DNA from: PALSA-894 sp049698215
GTDB lineage: Bacteria; Pseudomonadota; Alphaproteobacteria; Rhizobiales; Xanthobacteraceae
DNA: 8,445 nt
NCBI GenBank assembly: GCA_049698215.1
Contig: JBAVXH010000067.1
Location: 1-8,445 of the forward strand
Direction: 5' to 3'
Position numbers and translations under genes: made by a program
Shown here: piece after piece, positions 1 through 5,595 of the stretch
Layout: every line of letters starts with the position of its first letter
Numbering within the stretch: the stretch's first letter is position 1
The notes under the pieces: model-generated
The model's input: only the letters and a program-made list of their open reading frames with translations
What the model was told of the DNA's origin: nothing
The model's database searches: none

Positions 1-835
1 CGAGATCAACACGGTGCGCAAGCATCTCTCGGCGATCAAGGGCGGGCGGCTCGCGCGCGCCGCCTACCCGGCGCGCGTCGTGACCCTCGCAATCTCGGAT
101 GTGCCGGGAGACGATCCCGCCGTGATCGGCTCAGGCCCGACCGTGCCCGACCCCTCGACGCTCGCCGACGCGCGCGCGATCGTTGCGCGCTACAAGCTCG
201 ATGTCCCCGAAGCGGTCACGCGTGCGCTCAACGATGCCGCCAACGAAAGCCCGAAGGGAGGCGACGCAGCCTTCGCCAACACGCAGTACCGGCTGATCGC
301 GCGACCGGCAGATGCCTTTCGCGCCGCGGAAGCGGCCGTGCAGGCTGCCGGCTACGAATGCGTGTTCCTCGGCGCGAATGTCGAAGGCGAGGCGCGCGAG
401 GTCGCGGCCGCGCACGCCGCAAAAGCGCGCGAAGTCCAGGCGGCCGGCCGCCGCACCGTGATCCTCTCGGGCGGCGAACTCACGGTGACGATCCGCGGCA
501 AGGGCCACGGCGGACCGAACCAGGAATACGCGCTCGCCCTCGCCATCGCGCTTGATGGGACGCGGTCGATCGCGGCGCTCGCCGCCGACACGGACGGCAC
601 CGACGGCGGAGAAGGCTCGGCACAGGACCCGGCCGGCGCCGCTGTGGACGGCGAAATCGCCTTGCGGGCCCGGGAACTTGGCCTCGATCCGGCCTCGTTT
701 CTTGCCGACAACGACTCCACAGGCTTCTTCGAGCGCCTGGGCGGCCTGCTGCGCCCGGGTCCCACGTTCACGAACGTCAATGACTTCCGCGCGATCCTCG
801 TTGACAGTCAGACGGAACCGGCGCGAAATCGCTAA
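1..835 (+). CDS. Glycerate 2-kinase (MOFRL family), 5'-truncated by window edge
   Basis: Cytoplasmic enzyme that phosphorylates D-glycerate with ATP to 2-phosphoglycerate, feeding the glyoxylate/tartronate-semialdehyde or serine route into lower glycolysis. The frame is open from the first complete codon (2-4), so the gene starts upstream; about 277 residues are present against roughly 420-430 for the family, meaning most of the N-terminal domain is missing. Visible family features are the NTVRKHLSAIKGGRLA segment at the start, the GSGPTVPDPS loop, and the C-terminal MOFRL domain with the LSGGE strand, a GGPNQEYALALA motif and the ADTDGTDG segment. The protein ends with NVNDFRAILV, typical of these kinases. 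It stops only 4 bases before the next gene and lies two genes upstream of pyk, so co-transcription is likely. Names used for the family include ttuD, gckA and glxK; I do not choose between them. Identification is firm. Confidence 0.93.
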   Translation, partial: EINTVRKHLSAIKGGRLARAAYPARVVTLAISDVPGDDPAVIGSGPTVPDPSTLADARAIVARYKLDVPEAVTRALNDAANESPKGGDAAFANTQYRLIARPADAFRAAEAAVQAAGYECVFLGANVEGEAREVAAAHAAKAREVQAAGRRTVILSGGELTVTIRGKGHGGPNQEYALALAIALDGTRSIAALAADTDGTDGGEGSAQDPAGAAVDGEIALRARELGLDPASFLADNDSTGFFERLGGLLRPGPTFTNVNDFRAILVDSQTEPARNR

Positions 836-839
836 GCGG

Positions 840-1370
840 ATGATGCGGGTAGGTGGAATCAGTGTGGGGATCGCCAGATCTGGGGCTTGGCCCCGGCCGA
901 TACTGCTCGCCGCCTTCGCGCTTCTTGCCTGCTCCTTTGCCACACCCGCGGCCGCCGACTTCCGGCTCTGCAACAACACGGGCAGCCGGATCGGCATCGC
1001 GATCGGCTATAAGGACGCCGAAGGCTGGTCCACCGAGGGCTGGTGGAACCTGCCCGCAAGAAAATGCGAAACTCTGGTGAAAGGTCAGCTCGTCGCGCGT
1101 TTCTATTACGTCTATGCGGTCGACTATGACCGTGGCGGCGAATGGTCGGGCAAGGCCTTCATGTGCACACGCGACAAGGAATTCACCATCAAGGGCATCG
1201 AGGACTGCCTGGCACGCGGCTATGACCGTACCGGCTTTTTCGAGGTCGACACCTCGGAGCAGCGCTCCTGGACCGTGCAGCTCACGGAATCGACCGATCA
1301 GCCGGGGCAGCAATTGCCGCGGACTGTTGCGCCCACCGCGATCCCCGGGCTCCCGAAGCAGACCAAATGA
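840..1370 (+). CDS. Exported DUF1036 family protein
   Basis: Small exported protein of unknown biochemical role, about 176 residues. The N-terminus has a basic stretch followed by a hydrophobic segment (ILLAAFALLACSFA) and an AAA cleavage region before DFRLCNN, so the mature protein begins near residue 40. The mature part shows the DUF1036 pattern: FRLCNNTG, a GW-rich stretch (GWSTEGWWNL), a cysteine after it (ARKCETL), YYVYA, a further cysteine (FMCT) and another at EDCLARGY. The paired cysteines would suit disulfides in the periplasm. The start is uncertain. ATG 840 and ATG 843 follow a weak SD-like stretch, while GTG 864 has AGGTGG 7 bases upstream and still keeps the whole signal peptide; I give the longer form. 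The stop overlaps the pyk start (ATGA), indicating translational coupling. Family assignment comes from remembered motif pattern; function is unknown. Confidence 0.85.
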   Translation: MMRVGGISVGIARSGAWPRPILLAAFALLACSFATPAAADFRLCNNTGSRIGIAIGYKDAEGWSTEGWWNLPARKCETLVKGQLVARFYYVYAVDYDRGGEWSGKAFMCTRDKEFTIKGIEDCLARGYDRTGFFEVDTSEQRSWTVQLTESTDQPGQQLPRTVAPTAIPGLPKQTK

Positions 1371-2800
1371 GACGGCTGCGCCGCACCAAGATCGTCGCGA
1401 CTCTTGGTCCGGCATCTTCGGATCAAGCCGTCATCGCGCGCCTGTTCGAGGCGGGCGCCGATGTGTTCCGCATCAACATGAGCCACACCTCGCACGATGG
1501 GATGCGCAAGCTGCACGCCGCGATCCGCGCGGTGGAGAAGGACTTTGGCCGGCCGATCGGCATCCTCGCCGACCTGCAGGGGCCGAAGCTGCGGGTCGGC
1601 ACGTTCCAGGGCGACGCCGTGATGCTCAAGAAGGGCGCCGAGTTCGTCCTCGATGACGACAAGGCGCCGGGCGACGAGCATCGCGTGCACCTGCCGCATC
1701 CGGAGATTCTCGCAGCGCTGGAGCCCGGCCACACGCTGCTGCTCGATGACGGCAAGGTACGGCTGAAGGCGATCGAAGCCTCGCGCAAGCGCGCGGTCAC
1801 GCGTGTCGAGGTTGGCGGCAAGCTCTCGGCGCGCAAGGGCGTGAGCCTGCCCGACACGACCGTGCCGTTCTCGGCGCTGACCGACAAGGACCGCACCGAT
1901 CTCGAAGCCTGCCTCGACACCGGGGTCGACTGGGTGGGGCTCTCCTTCATCCAGCGGCCCGAGGACATCGCGGAGGCAAAGAAGATCACGCGCGGGCGCG
2001 CCAGCGTGATGGCGAAGATCGAGAAGCCGCAGGCGGTCACGCGCCTTGCCGAGATTCTCGACTACTCGGATGCGCTGATGGTCGCGCGCGGCGATCTCGG
2101 CGTGGAAATGCCGCTCGAGAAGGTGCCCGGCATCCAGAAGCAGATCACGCGCGCCACGCGCCGGGCCGGCAAGCCGGTCGTGGTCGCGACGCAGATGCTC
2201 GAGTCGATGATCAACAATCCGGTGCCGACGCGCGCGGAAGTCTCGGACGTTGCGACCGCGATCTTCGAGGGCGCGGACGCCGTCATGCTGTCGGCTGAAT
2301 CGGCGGCCGGGCAGTATCCGGTCGAGGCGGTCACCACGATGAACCGCATCGCCGAGGAGGTCGAGACCGACGCGATCTATCGCGGCATCATCGACGCGCA
2401 ACGCTCAAAGCCCGAAGCGACGGGCGCCGACGCGATCGCGGACGCGGCGCGGCAGATCGCCGAGACGCTCGGCCTGCCGGCGATCGTCTGCTGGACTTCG
2501 TCCGGATCGACCGCGCTGCGCGTCGCGCGCGAACGGCCGCAATCGCCGGTGGTCGCGATCTCGCCGAACGTTGCGACCGGCCGCAGGCTTGCGGTCGCCT
2601 GGGGCGTGCATTGCATCGTCGCCGAGGATGCGCGCGATCTCGACGACATGGTGGACCGCGCCTGCCGGCTCGCCTTCCGCGAGGGCTTCGTGCGCGCGGG
2701 CCAGCGCATCCTGATCGTGGCAGGCGTGCCGCTCGGCACCCCGGGCGCCACCAACATGGTGCGCATTGCTTTCGTCGGCTCGGACGCGGCGGGGGATTAG
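1367..2800 (+). CDS. pyk: Pyruvate kinase
   Basis: Catalyses phosphoenolpyruvate + ADP to pyruvate + ATP, the last step of glycolysis, in the cytoplasm, normally as a homotetramer. At 477 residues it is full length. Visible landmarks are the RINMSH substrate/cation loop (Arg35, Asn37, Ser39, His40), DLQGPKLR (69-76), a small B domain at about 80-165, the catalytic lysine signature VMAKIEKPQAV (Lys217, Glu219), ARGDLGVE with metal ligand Asp243, and VATQMLESM (Thr275). The VMLSAESAAGQYP segment lies near 307-318, and the C-terminal domain follows. The position equivalent to rabbit Glu117 is Lys74, the form associated with potassium-independent enzymes, as in E. coli PykA. The start overlaps the DUF1036 stop by 4 bases, so it is the third gene of the glycerate-kinase operon. 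Transcription probably ends in the REP-like hairpins just downstream. Confidence 0.97.
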   Translation: MRRLRRTKIVATLGPASSDQAVIARLFEAGADVFRINMSHTSHDGMRKLHAAIRAVEKDFGRPIGILADLQGPKLRVGTFQGDAVMLKKGAEFVLDDDKAPGDEHRVHLPHPEILAALEPGHTLLLDDGKVRLKAIEASRKRAVTRVEVGGKLSARKGVSLPDTTVPFSALTDKDRTDLEACLDTGVDWVGLSFIQRPEDIAEAKKITRGRASVMAKIEKPQAVTRLAEILDYSDALMVARGDLGVEMPLEKVPGIQKQITRATRRAGKPVVVATQMLESMINNPVPTRAEVSDVATAIFEGADAVMLSAESAAGQYPVEAVTTMNRIAEEVETDAIYRGIIDAQRSKPEATGADAIADAARQIAETLGLPAIVCWTSSGSTALRVARERPQSPVVAISPNVATGRRLAVAWGVHCIVAEDARDLDDMVDRACRLAFREGFVRAGQRILIVAGVPLGTPGATNMVRIAFVGSDAAGD

Positions 2801-2809
2801 CAATCGCTC

Positions 2810-2909
2810 CGTCGTCATCATCCGCGAAAGCGGATGATCCAGTAGTCGCAAAGTTTCGAAAGACCGCTGTGGCGGTGATGACTGGGTCCCCGCTTTCGCG
2901 GGGACGACG
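2810..2909. repeat. Inverted pair of REP-like hairpins (BIME-like), putative bidirectional terminator
   Basis: Two perfect hairpins fill the gap between convergent pyk and the TPR gene. The first, on the plus strand, has a 9-bp stem (2817-2825 with 2830-2838) and a GAAA loop. The second has an 8-bp stem (2886-2893 with 2898-2905) and reads with the same GAAA loop on the minus strand. Both units share CGTCGTC, the core CCGCGAAAGCGG and a following CCAGT, in opposite orientation, while outer stem bases differ in a pairing-preserving way. This is the layout of bacterial interspersed mosaic elements. No T-tract follows either stem, so a terminator role is inferred from position. Confidence 0.8.
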
Positions 2910-2911
2910 CG

Positions 2912-3529
2912 CTAAATATCCCGCCCCTCGACCTTCTCGGTCAGCGTCTTCACGAAGTCGGGGATCTTCGGCAGATGCGGGTTCACGGCGAGCGCGCGGC
3001 GGAAGGCTTGCAGCGCAAGCTTCTCCTCGCCGAATTCCTGCATGATGACGCCGAGGCCGGACAGCGCCGCGAAATGGCGCGGCTCGCGCGCCAGCACCTG
3101 CCGGAGGTCCGAGAGCGCCGCGTTGAAATCCTTATTGGCGAAATAGAGCGAGGCGCGCCGGTTCCAAGCTTCGACGTACTCGGGCTTGAGCCCGATGACC
3201 GCGGTGAGCAACTCGATCGCGAGCTTGTTGTCCTTGCCTTCGATCGAGGTCTTCACCCGGTTCATCAGCAGATCCGCGGTGTCGCTGCCAGAGGCAATCC
3301 AGAGCGCCCAGATACGCCCTTCGACCAGCTTGGCGCTGTCGGCGTCCGGCGCCGCCTTCAAAGCCTCGAACAGGAAGTCGAGGTTCTTGATGCGATCGCC
3401 GCGCGCCGCCCTCGGCAATTTGTCAGGAGCATCCGCCCAGCCGCCGGGCTCGGCGAGCGACGGGCCGCAGGCCAGCGCGGCGGCCTCGAAGGCCGCCACA
3501 ACCGCCAAGACTTTGAGTCGCGACAGCAT
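2912..3529 (-). CDS. Exported TPR-repeat protein
   Basis: A 205-residue protein with an N-terminal export signal: MLSRLK, then a hydrophobic run to about residue 20, with a plausible signal peptidase I site after SLA (residue 26). Cys21 in ALAC is a poor lipobox, so lipid attachment is possible but not favoured. The mature part is alpha-helical. From about residue 100 it shows at least two TPR units: LKPEYVEAWNRRASLYFANK with DFNAALSDLRQVLAREP (about 115-150), then HFAALSGLGVIMQEFGEEKLALQAFRRALAVNP (about 152-184), with the usual Gly/Ala/Pro spacing. TPRs mediate protein-protein contacts, here probably periplasmic or envelope-associated; no enzyme motif is seen. It has its own promoter upstream (3561-3589) and converges on pyk. 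No strong ribosome site precedes the ATG. The specific function cannot be told from the sequence. Confidence 0.88.
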   Translation of the reverse strand: MLSRLKVLAVVAAFEAAALACGPSLAEPGGWADAPDKLPRAARGDRIKNLDFLFEALKAAPDADSAKLVEGRIWALWIASGSDTADLLMNRVKTSIEGKDNKLAIELLTAVIGLKPEYVEAWNRRASLYFANKDFNAALSDLRQVLAREPRHFAALSGLGVIMQEFGEEKLALQAFRRALAVNPHLPKIPDFVKTLTEKVEGRDI

Positions 3530-3560
3530 GAGCTGAGTCTAGGACTTCCACGCTGCGGCG

Positions 3561-3589
3561 CAATAGGCGCACATCAGCGCGCGGTCAAA
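3561..3589 (-). promoter_or_regulatory. RpoD-like promoter of the TPR gene
   Basis: Read on the minus strand: TTTGAC (3584-3589), a 17-base spacer, then CTATTG (3561-3566). This is close to the alphaproteobacterial housekeeping pattern CTTGAC-N17-CTATAT. Transcription would start near 3554, giving a short leader of about 25 bases before the TPR start codon. It lies downstream of rpmJ, so the TPR gene need not depend on readthrough. Found by eye, not scored. Confidence 0.55.
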
Positions 3590-3623
3590 GCACCGTGAGA
3601 AATGCCCGGACGTTGGCGAAGGT

Positions 3624-3749
3624 TCAGCCTTGGCGGGCCTTGAAGCGCTTCTGCGTCTTGTTGATCACATAAACGCGGCCCTTGCGGCGCACCAAGCGGT
3701 TGTCGCGATGCCGGCCACGCAGAGATTTCAATGAGTTACGGACTTTCAT
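3624..3749 (-). CDS. rpmJ: 50S ribosomal protein L36 (cysteine-free form)
   Basis: A 41-residue basic protein, the smallest large-subunit ribosomal protein, which binds 23S rRNA. The minus strand translates as MKVRNSLKSLRGRHRDN, then RLVRRKGRVYVINKTQKRFKARQG and TGA. This is the long C-minus form of L36: the zinc-binding cysteines of the 37-38-residue form are absent, with Ser/Leu/Asn at the corresponding places, so folding should not need zinc. As far as I know that form is usual in alphaproteobacteria, so it is not an anomaly. A GGAAG stretch lies about 7 bases upstream of the ATG. The gene stands alone, away from the ribosomal protein operons, between a tRNA and the TPR gene, and has its own promoter at 3802-3830. 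It is below common ORF length limits and easily missed. Confidence 0.96.
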   Translation of the reverse strand: MKVRNSLKSLRGRHRDNRLVRRKGRVYVINKTQKRFKARQG

Positions 3750-3801
3750 CGGCTTACTTCCGTGGCGCCACGCGCCGATATCGATCAATGAGTTGCGCGG
3801 T

Positions 3802-3830
3802 TCTTAGACGGGGGGTTGAGGCCCTGTCAA
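3802..3830 (-). promoter_or_regulatory. rpmJ: RpoD-like promoter of rpmJ
   Basis: On the minus strand TTGACA (3825-3830) is followed by a 17-base spacer and CTAAGA (3802-3807), with a predicted start near 3795 and a leader of about 45 bases before rpmJ. The -35 box begins one base after the encoded CCA of the upstream tRNA, so tRNA 3' trailer and rpmJ promoter share the same bases. Read by eye; the -35 is a perfect match, the -10 moderate. Confidence 0.6.
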
Positions 3831-3831
3831 A

Positions 3832-3906
3832 TGGTGGGCGCGACAGGGATCGAACCTGTGACCCCTTGGATGTCGACCAAGTGCTCTACCGCTGAGCTAC
3901 GCGCCC
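3832..3906 (-). tRNA. tRNA-Val, anticodon GAC, with encoded CCA
   Basis: A complete cloverleaf folds on the minus strand. The acceptor stem GGGCGCG/CGCGCCC has seven pairs, the D stem GCUC/GAGC encloses a 7-base loop, and the anticodon stem is CUUGG/CCAAG. A 5-base variable region, a T stem ACAGG/CCUGU with loop UUCGAUC, discriminator A and encoded CCA (3832-3834) follow. Total length is 75 bases. The anticodon loop is UCGACAU, placing GAC (3872-3874) at 34-36, which reads GUC and GUU valine codons. Position 33, almost always U, is C here (base 3875). No terminator is visible between this gene and rpmJ, so some readthrough into rpmJ is possible. A good promoter lies 22-50 bases upstream. Confidence 0.95.
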
Positions 3907-3927
3907 GTACCTTGAAGGGGTGGCATC

Positions 3928-3956
3928 CTATAGCGGCTCGGAAACGGGGCGGCAAG
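3928..3956 (-). promoter_or_regulatory. RpoD-like promoter of tRNA-Val
   Basis: On the minus strand CTTGCC (3951-3956), a 17-base spacer and CTATAG (3928-3933) give a near-consensus alphaproteobacterial promoter. The predicted start lies near 3921, about 15 bases before the mature tRNA 5' end, leaving a short leader for RNase P. It sits between the palindromic repeat behind cpdR and the tRNA. Found by eye. Confidence 0.65.
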
Positions 3957-3967
3957 AAGCCTTGTTT

Positions 3968-4017
3968 CCGCATCATCTTGCCCGAAAACCCGGTGCCCAC
4001 ATTTCGGGATGATGCGG
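3968..4017. repeat. Interspersed palindromic element, copy 1, just past the cpdR stop
   Basis: Outer arms CCGCATCATC (3968-3977) and GATGATGCGG (4008-4017) are perfect inverted repeats. Inside them CCCGAAA (3981-3987) pairs with TTTCGGG (4002-4008) around an ACCCGGTGCCCAC centre. This matches the common Rhizobiales palindrome built on a CATGATC/GATCATG frame with a GTGGG-ACCGG-TTTTC core, here with CATCATC arms. It begins one base after the cpdR stop codon in the direction of cpdR transcription and may serve as its terminator, although no T-tract follows. Confidence 0.7.
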
Positions 4018-4018
4018 G

Positions 4019-4390
4019 TCAGGCCGCCAGCATCTTCTGCACCTCGTTGACGAGGTCGCGCAGGTGAAACGGCTTGGACAGCACCTTGGCGTCCTTGGGC
4101 GCCTGTGAGTCCGGATTGAGCGCCACGGCGGCAAAGCCGGTGATGAACATGATCTTGATGTCGGGGTCGAGCTCGGCCGCGCGGCGGGCCAGCTCGATGC
4201 CATCCATCTCGGGCATCACGATATCGGTCAGCAACAGCTCGAACGGCTCCTCGCGCAGCCGCCGGTAGGCCGACATCCCGTTGTCGTAATCGGTCACCTC
4301 GTAGCCGGCGTTCTCCAGCGCCTTGACCAGAAAGCGCCGCATGTCGTTGTCGTCTTCGGCGAGGAGTATCTTGGGCAAGGTCTTTGGCAT
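4019..4390 (-). CDS. cpdR: CpdR, single-domain response regulator
   Basis: A 123-residue receiver domain without an output domain. The sequence KILLAEDDNDMRRFLVKALENAGYEV, then REEPFELLLTDIVMPEMDGIELARRA, then FITGFAAVALNP and KVLSKPFHLRDLVNEV, is the CpdR pattern. Acidic pocket Asp13/Asp14, phospho-acceptor Asp56, Thr84 and Lys106 are all present. In Caulobacter and Sinorhizobium CpdR receives phosphate from CckA through ChpT. Unphosphorylated CpdR helps deliver cell-cycle substrates such as PdhS or CtrA-pathway factors to ClpXP. The C-terminus is Ala-Ala, which in Caulobacter CpdR is tied to its own turnover. I start at MPKTLPKI, because an upstream in-frame extension (to 4519) is not receiver sequence. 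The gene is monocistronic, divergent from hutG, and runs into a palindromic repeat. Confidence 0.93.
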   Translation of the reverse strand: MPKTLPKILLAEDDNDMRRFLVKALENAGYEVTDYDNGMSAYRRLREEPFELLLTDIVMPEMDGIELARRAAELDPDIKIMFITGFAAVALNPDSQAPKDAKVLSKPFHLRDLVNEVQKMLAA

Positions 4391-4425
4391 GGAACGGCGG
4401 CGGGTCCTGGCGATTTGTGCCCCCC

Positions 4426-4454
4426 AATAAGCCGTGCTGGGGGTAAATATCGAG
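4426..4454 (-). promoter_or_regulatory. cpdR: Candidate cpdR promoter with overlapping inverted repeat
   Basis: On the minus strand CTCGAT (4449-4454), a 17-base spacer and CTTATT (4426-4431) make a modest promoter match. It would give a leader of about 28 bases, but the -35 box is poor. A 6-bp inverted repeat, CCCCCA (4421-4426) and TGGGGG (4438-4443), overlaps the -10 and could be an operator or chance GC symmetry. No CtrA-type TTAA-N7-TTAAC site is visible in the 155-base divergent gap. Low confidence. Confidence 0.3.
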
Positions 4455-4545
4455 TGAAGTCCCGCTCCGACCTTGGCAGAAGCGCACCGCCATGGAAATG
4501 TACCGATAGGGCACGACAAGGTTCAAGAAAGGCCCACAAAACACG

Positions 4546-5436
4546 ATGGACAACTCCGTGGAGGCAGAACTCGACCCGCCCTTCGAGGTGCTCGAACCTT
4601 TGGACTATCGCGGGCCGGTCGTGTTCAATTCGCCGCACAGTGGGCGCGTCTATCCCCGCACGTTTCTGTCCGCCGCCAAGCTCGATCTCGCGACGTTGCG
4701 TCGCTCGGAAGATTCCTTCGTCGATGAGCTGATTGCCGGCGTGGTGCCGCGCGGGCATCCGCTGGTGCGCGTGCACTTTCCGCGCTGCTACGTGGACGTG
4801 AACCGCGAGCCCTATGAGCTTGACCCGCGCATGTTCGACGGGCGGCTCCCCTCGTTCGCCAATACCCGCTCGATGCGGGTCGCCGGAGGCCTCGGCACCG
4901 TGGCGCGCGTGGTCGGCGATGCCCAGGAGATCTATCACCAGCGCATTCCGATCGACGACGCGCTGCGCCGCATCGAGGGACTCTACAAGCCCTATCACCG
5001 CGCGCTGCGCCGGCTGCTCACCCGCGTCCATCGCGATTTCGGCGCGGCGGTGCTGGTCGATTGCCACTCCATGCCGTCCACCGCCGGAACCAAGGACGAC
5101 CGGCCGCGCGCCGATGTCGTGCTCGGAGACCGCTACGGCACAAGCTGCGTCCCGATCGTCTCGGAAGTCATCGAAGCGACGTTCCGCGAGCTCGGCTACG
5201 TGGTGAGCCGCAACAAGCCCTATGCGGGCGGCTTCATCACGGAGCACTACGGCAATCCGGCCGCCGGCCTGCACTCGATCCAGATCGAGATCAACCGTGC
5301 GCTCTATATGGATGAGCGGCGCTACGAGCGCTCGGCGGCGTTTGACCGGCTCGCGAGCCACATCGAGCTTCTGGCCGACCGATTGGGCGAAATCCCGATG
5401 GAAGAGCTGAGGCCCTACCGAGCCGCTGCCGAGTAG
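4546..5436 (+). CDS. hutG: N-formylglutamate amidohydrolase family protein
   Basis: Zinc-type amidohydrolase family whose named member splits N-formyl-L-glutamate into formate and glutamate, the last step of one histidine degradation route; cytoplasmic. The 296 residues carry the family motifs in order: FNSPHSGRVYP (27-37), RRSEDSFVDEL (52-62), a VDCHSMPS block (171-178), YAGGFITEHYG (226-236) and SIQIEINRALYM (244-255). His31, His174, Glu233/His234 and Glu248 are candidate metal or catalytic residues. No other hut gene is in the window, so the true substrate may be a different formyl or acyl amino acid; the symbol is by homology only. It is divergent from cpdR and followed by a 336-base gap carrying a small RNA. 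A GAAAGG stretch lies about 14 bases before the ATG, rather far for a ribosome site, so the start is likely but not certain. Confidence 0.9.
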   Translation: MDNSVEAELDPPFEVLEPLDYRGPVVFNSPHSGRVYPRTFLSAAKLDLATLRRSEDSFVDELIAGVVPRGHPLVRVHFPRCYVDVNREPYELDPRMFDGRLPSFANTRSMRVAGGLGTVARVVGDAQEIYHQRIPIDDALRRIEGLYKPYHRALRRLLTRVHRDFGAAVLVDCHSMPSTAGTKDDRPRADVVLGDRYGTSCVPIVSEVIEATFRELGYVVSRNKPYAGGFITEHYGNPAAGLHSIQIEINRALYMDERRYERSAAFDRLASHIELLADRLGEIPMEELRPYRAAAE

Positions 5437-5495
5437 GCCTGCCCCAACGGTAGGCGATTTCGCGATTGCTCGCCTCGTGGGCATCGCCGGAGCAC

Positions 5496-5589
5496 AAAAG
5501 AAAGGGGCCGCTTGCAAGCAAGCGGCCCAAGTCTAGGGAGGAAACGCCCAAGGAGGGCGGCGGGAGGTGACGCAAATCACCTACCGCGC
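5496..5589 (-). ncRNA. suhB/mmgR (alpha-r8)-type small RNA
   Basis: The minus strand holds a compact transcription unit. From a predicted G start near 5589 there is a hairpin GGUGA-UUUGCG-UCACC, then a second hairpin CGCCC-UCCUU-GGGCG with a pyrimidine-rich loop. A single-stranded GUUUCCUCCCUAGACUU follows, and then a strong terminator stem GGGCCGCUU/AAGCGGCCC (5505-5513 with 5520-5528) ends in a CUUUCUUUUGUG tail. The CUCC motifs can pair with Shine-Dalgarno sequences, as in known trans-acting Rhizobiales sRNAs. The sequence and its place beside an inositol-monophosphatase-family gene match my memory of the suhB RNA motif, also called mmgR, which in Sinorhizobium meliloti limits polyhydroxybutyrate accumulation. 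Length is about 94 bases. It is antisense to any hutG readthrough. Family assignment is from memory, not a covariance search. Confidence 0.8.
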
Positions 5590-5595
5590 TGCAAT

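Noticed and set aside
131..997. A 288-residue minus-strand frame opposite glycerate kinase and the DUF1036 start
   Set aside because: It has no domain features and spans two real plus-strand genes; GC-rich shadow frame.
1298..2401. A 367-residue open frame on the minus strand opposite pyruvate kinase
   Set aside because: It is the complement of a well-conserved pyk, has no recognisable domain and is rich in Arg/His/Ala, as antisense frames in GC-rich DNA are.
2611..3045. Plus-strand open frame running from pyk through the intergenic hairpins (contains SSSSAKADDPV)
   Set aside because: It is an off-frame shadow of pyk extended through the REP-like repeat; that peptide is a typical false translation of these repeats.
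2975..3598. A 207-residue plus-strand frame opposite the TPR gene
   Set aside because: The minus-strand frame has a signal peptide, TPR motifs and a promoter, which account for the region.
3816..4067. Plus-strand open frame reading GATGIEPVTPWMSTKCSTAELRA
   Set aside because: This is the translation of the strand opposite tRNA-Val, a well-known false protein in databases; the tRNA explains the sequence completely.
4391..4519. N-terminal extension of cpdR to an upstream start
   Set aside because: The added 43 residues are not receiver-domain sequence and would cover the likely promoter; CpdR orthologues begin just before the KILLAEDD strand.
5437..5495. Weak inverted repeat AGGCGA/TCGCCT after hutG as a terminator
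   Set aside because: Only six pairs with a long loop and no T-tract; not enough to call.
5505..5528. Hairpin read as a plus-strand terminator for hutG
   Set aside because: The T-rich run lies on the minus-strand side only; on the plus strand the stem is followed by AAGTCTAG. It serves the minus-strand small RNA.
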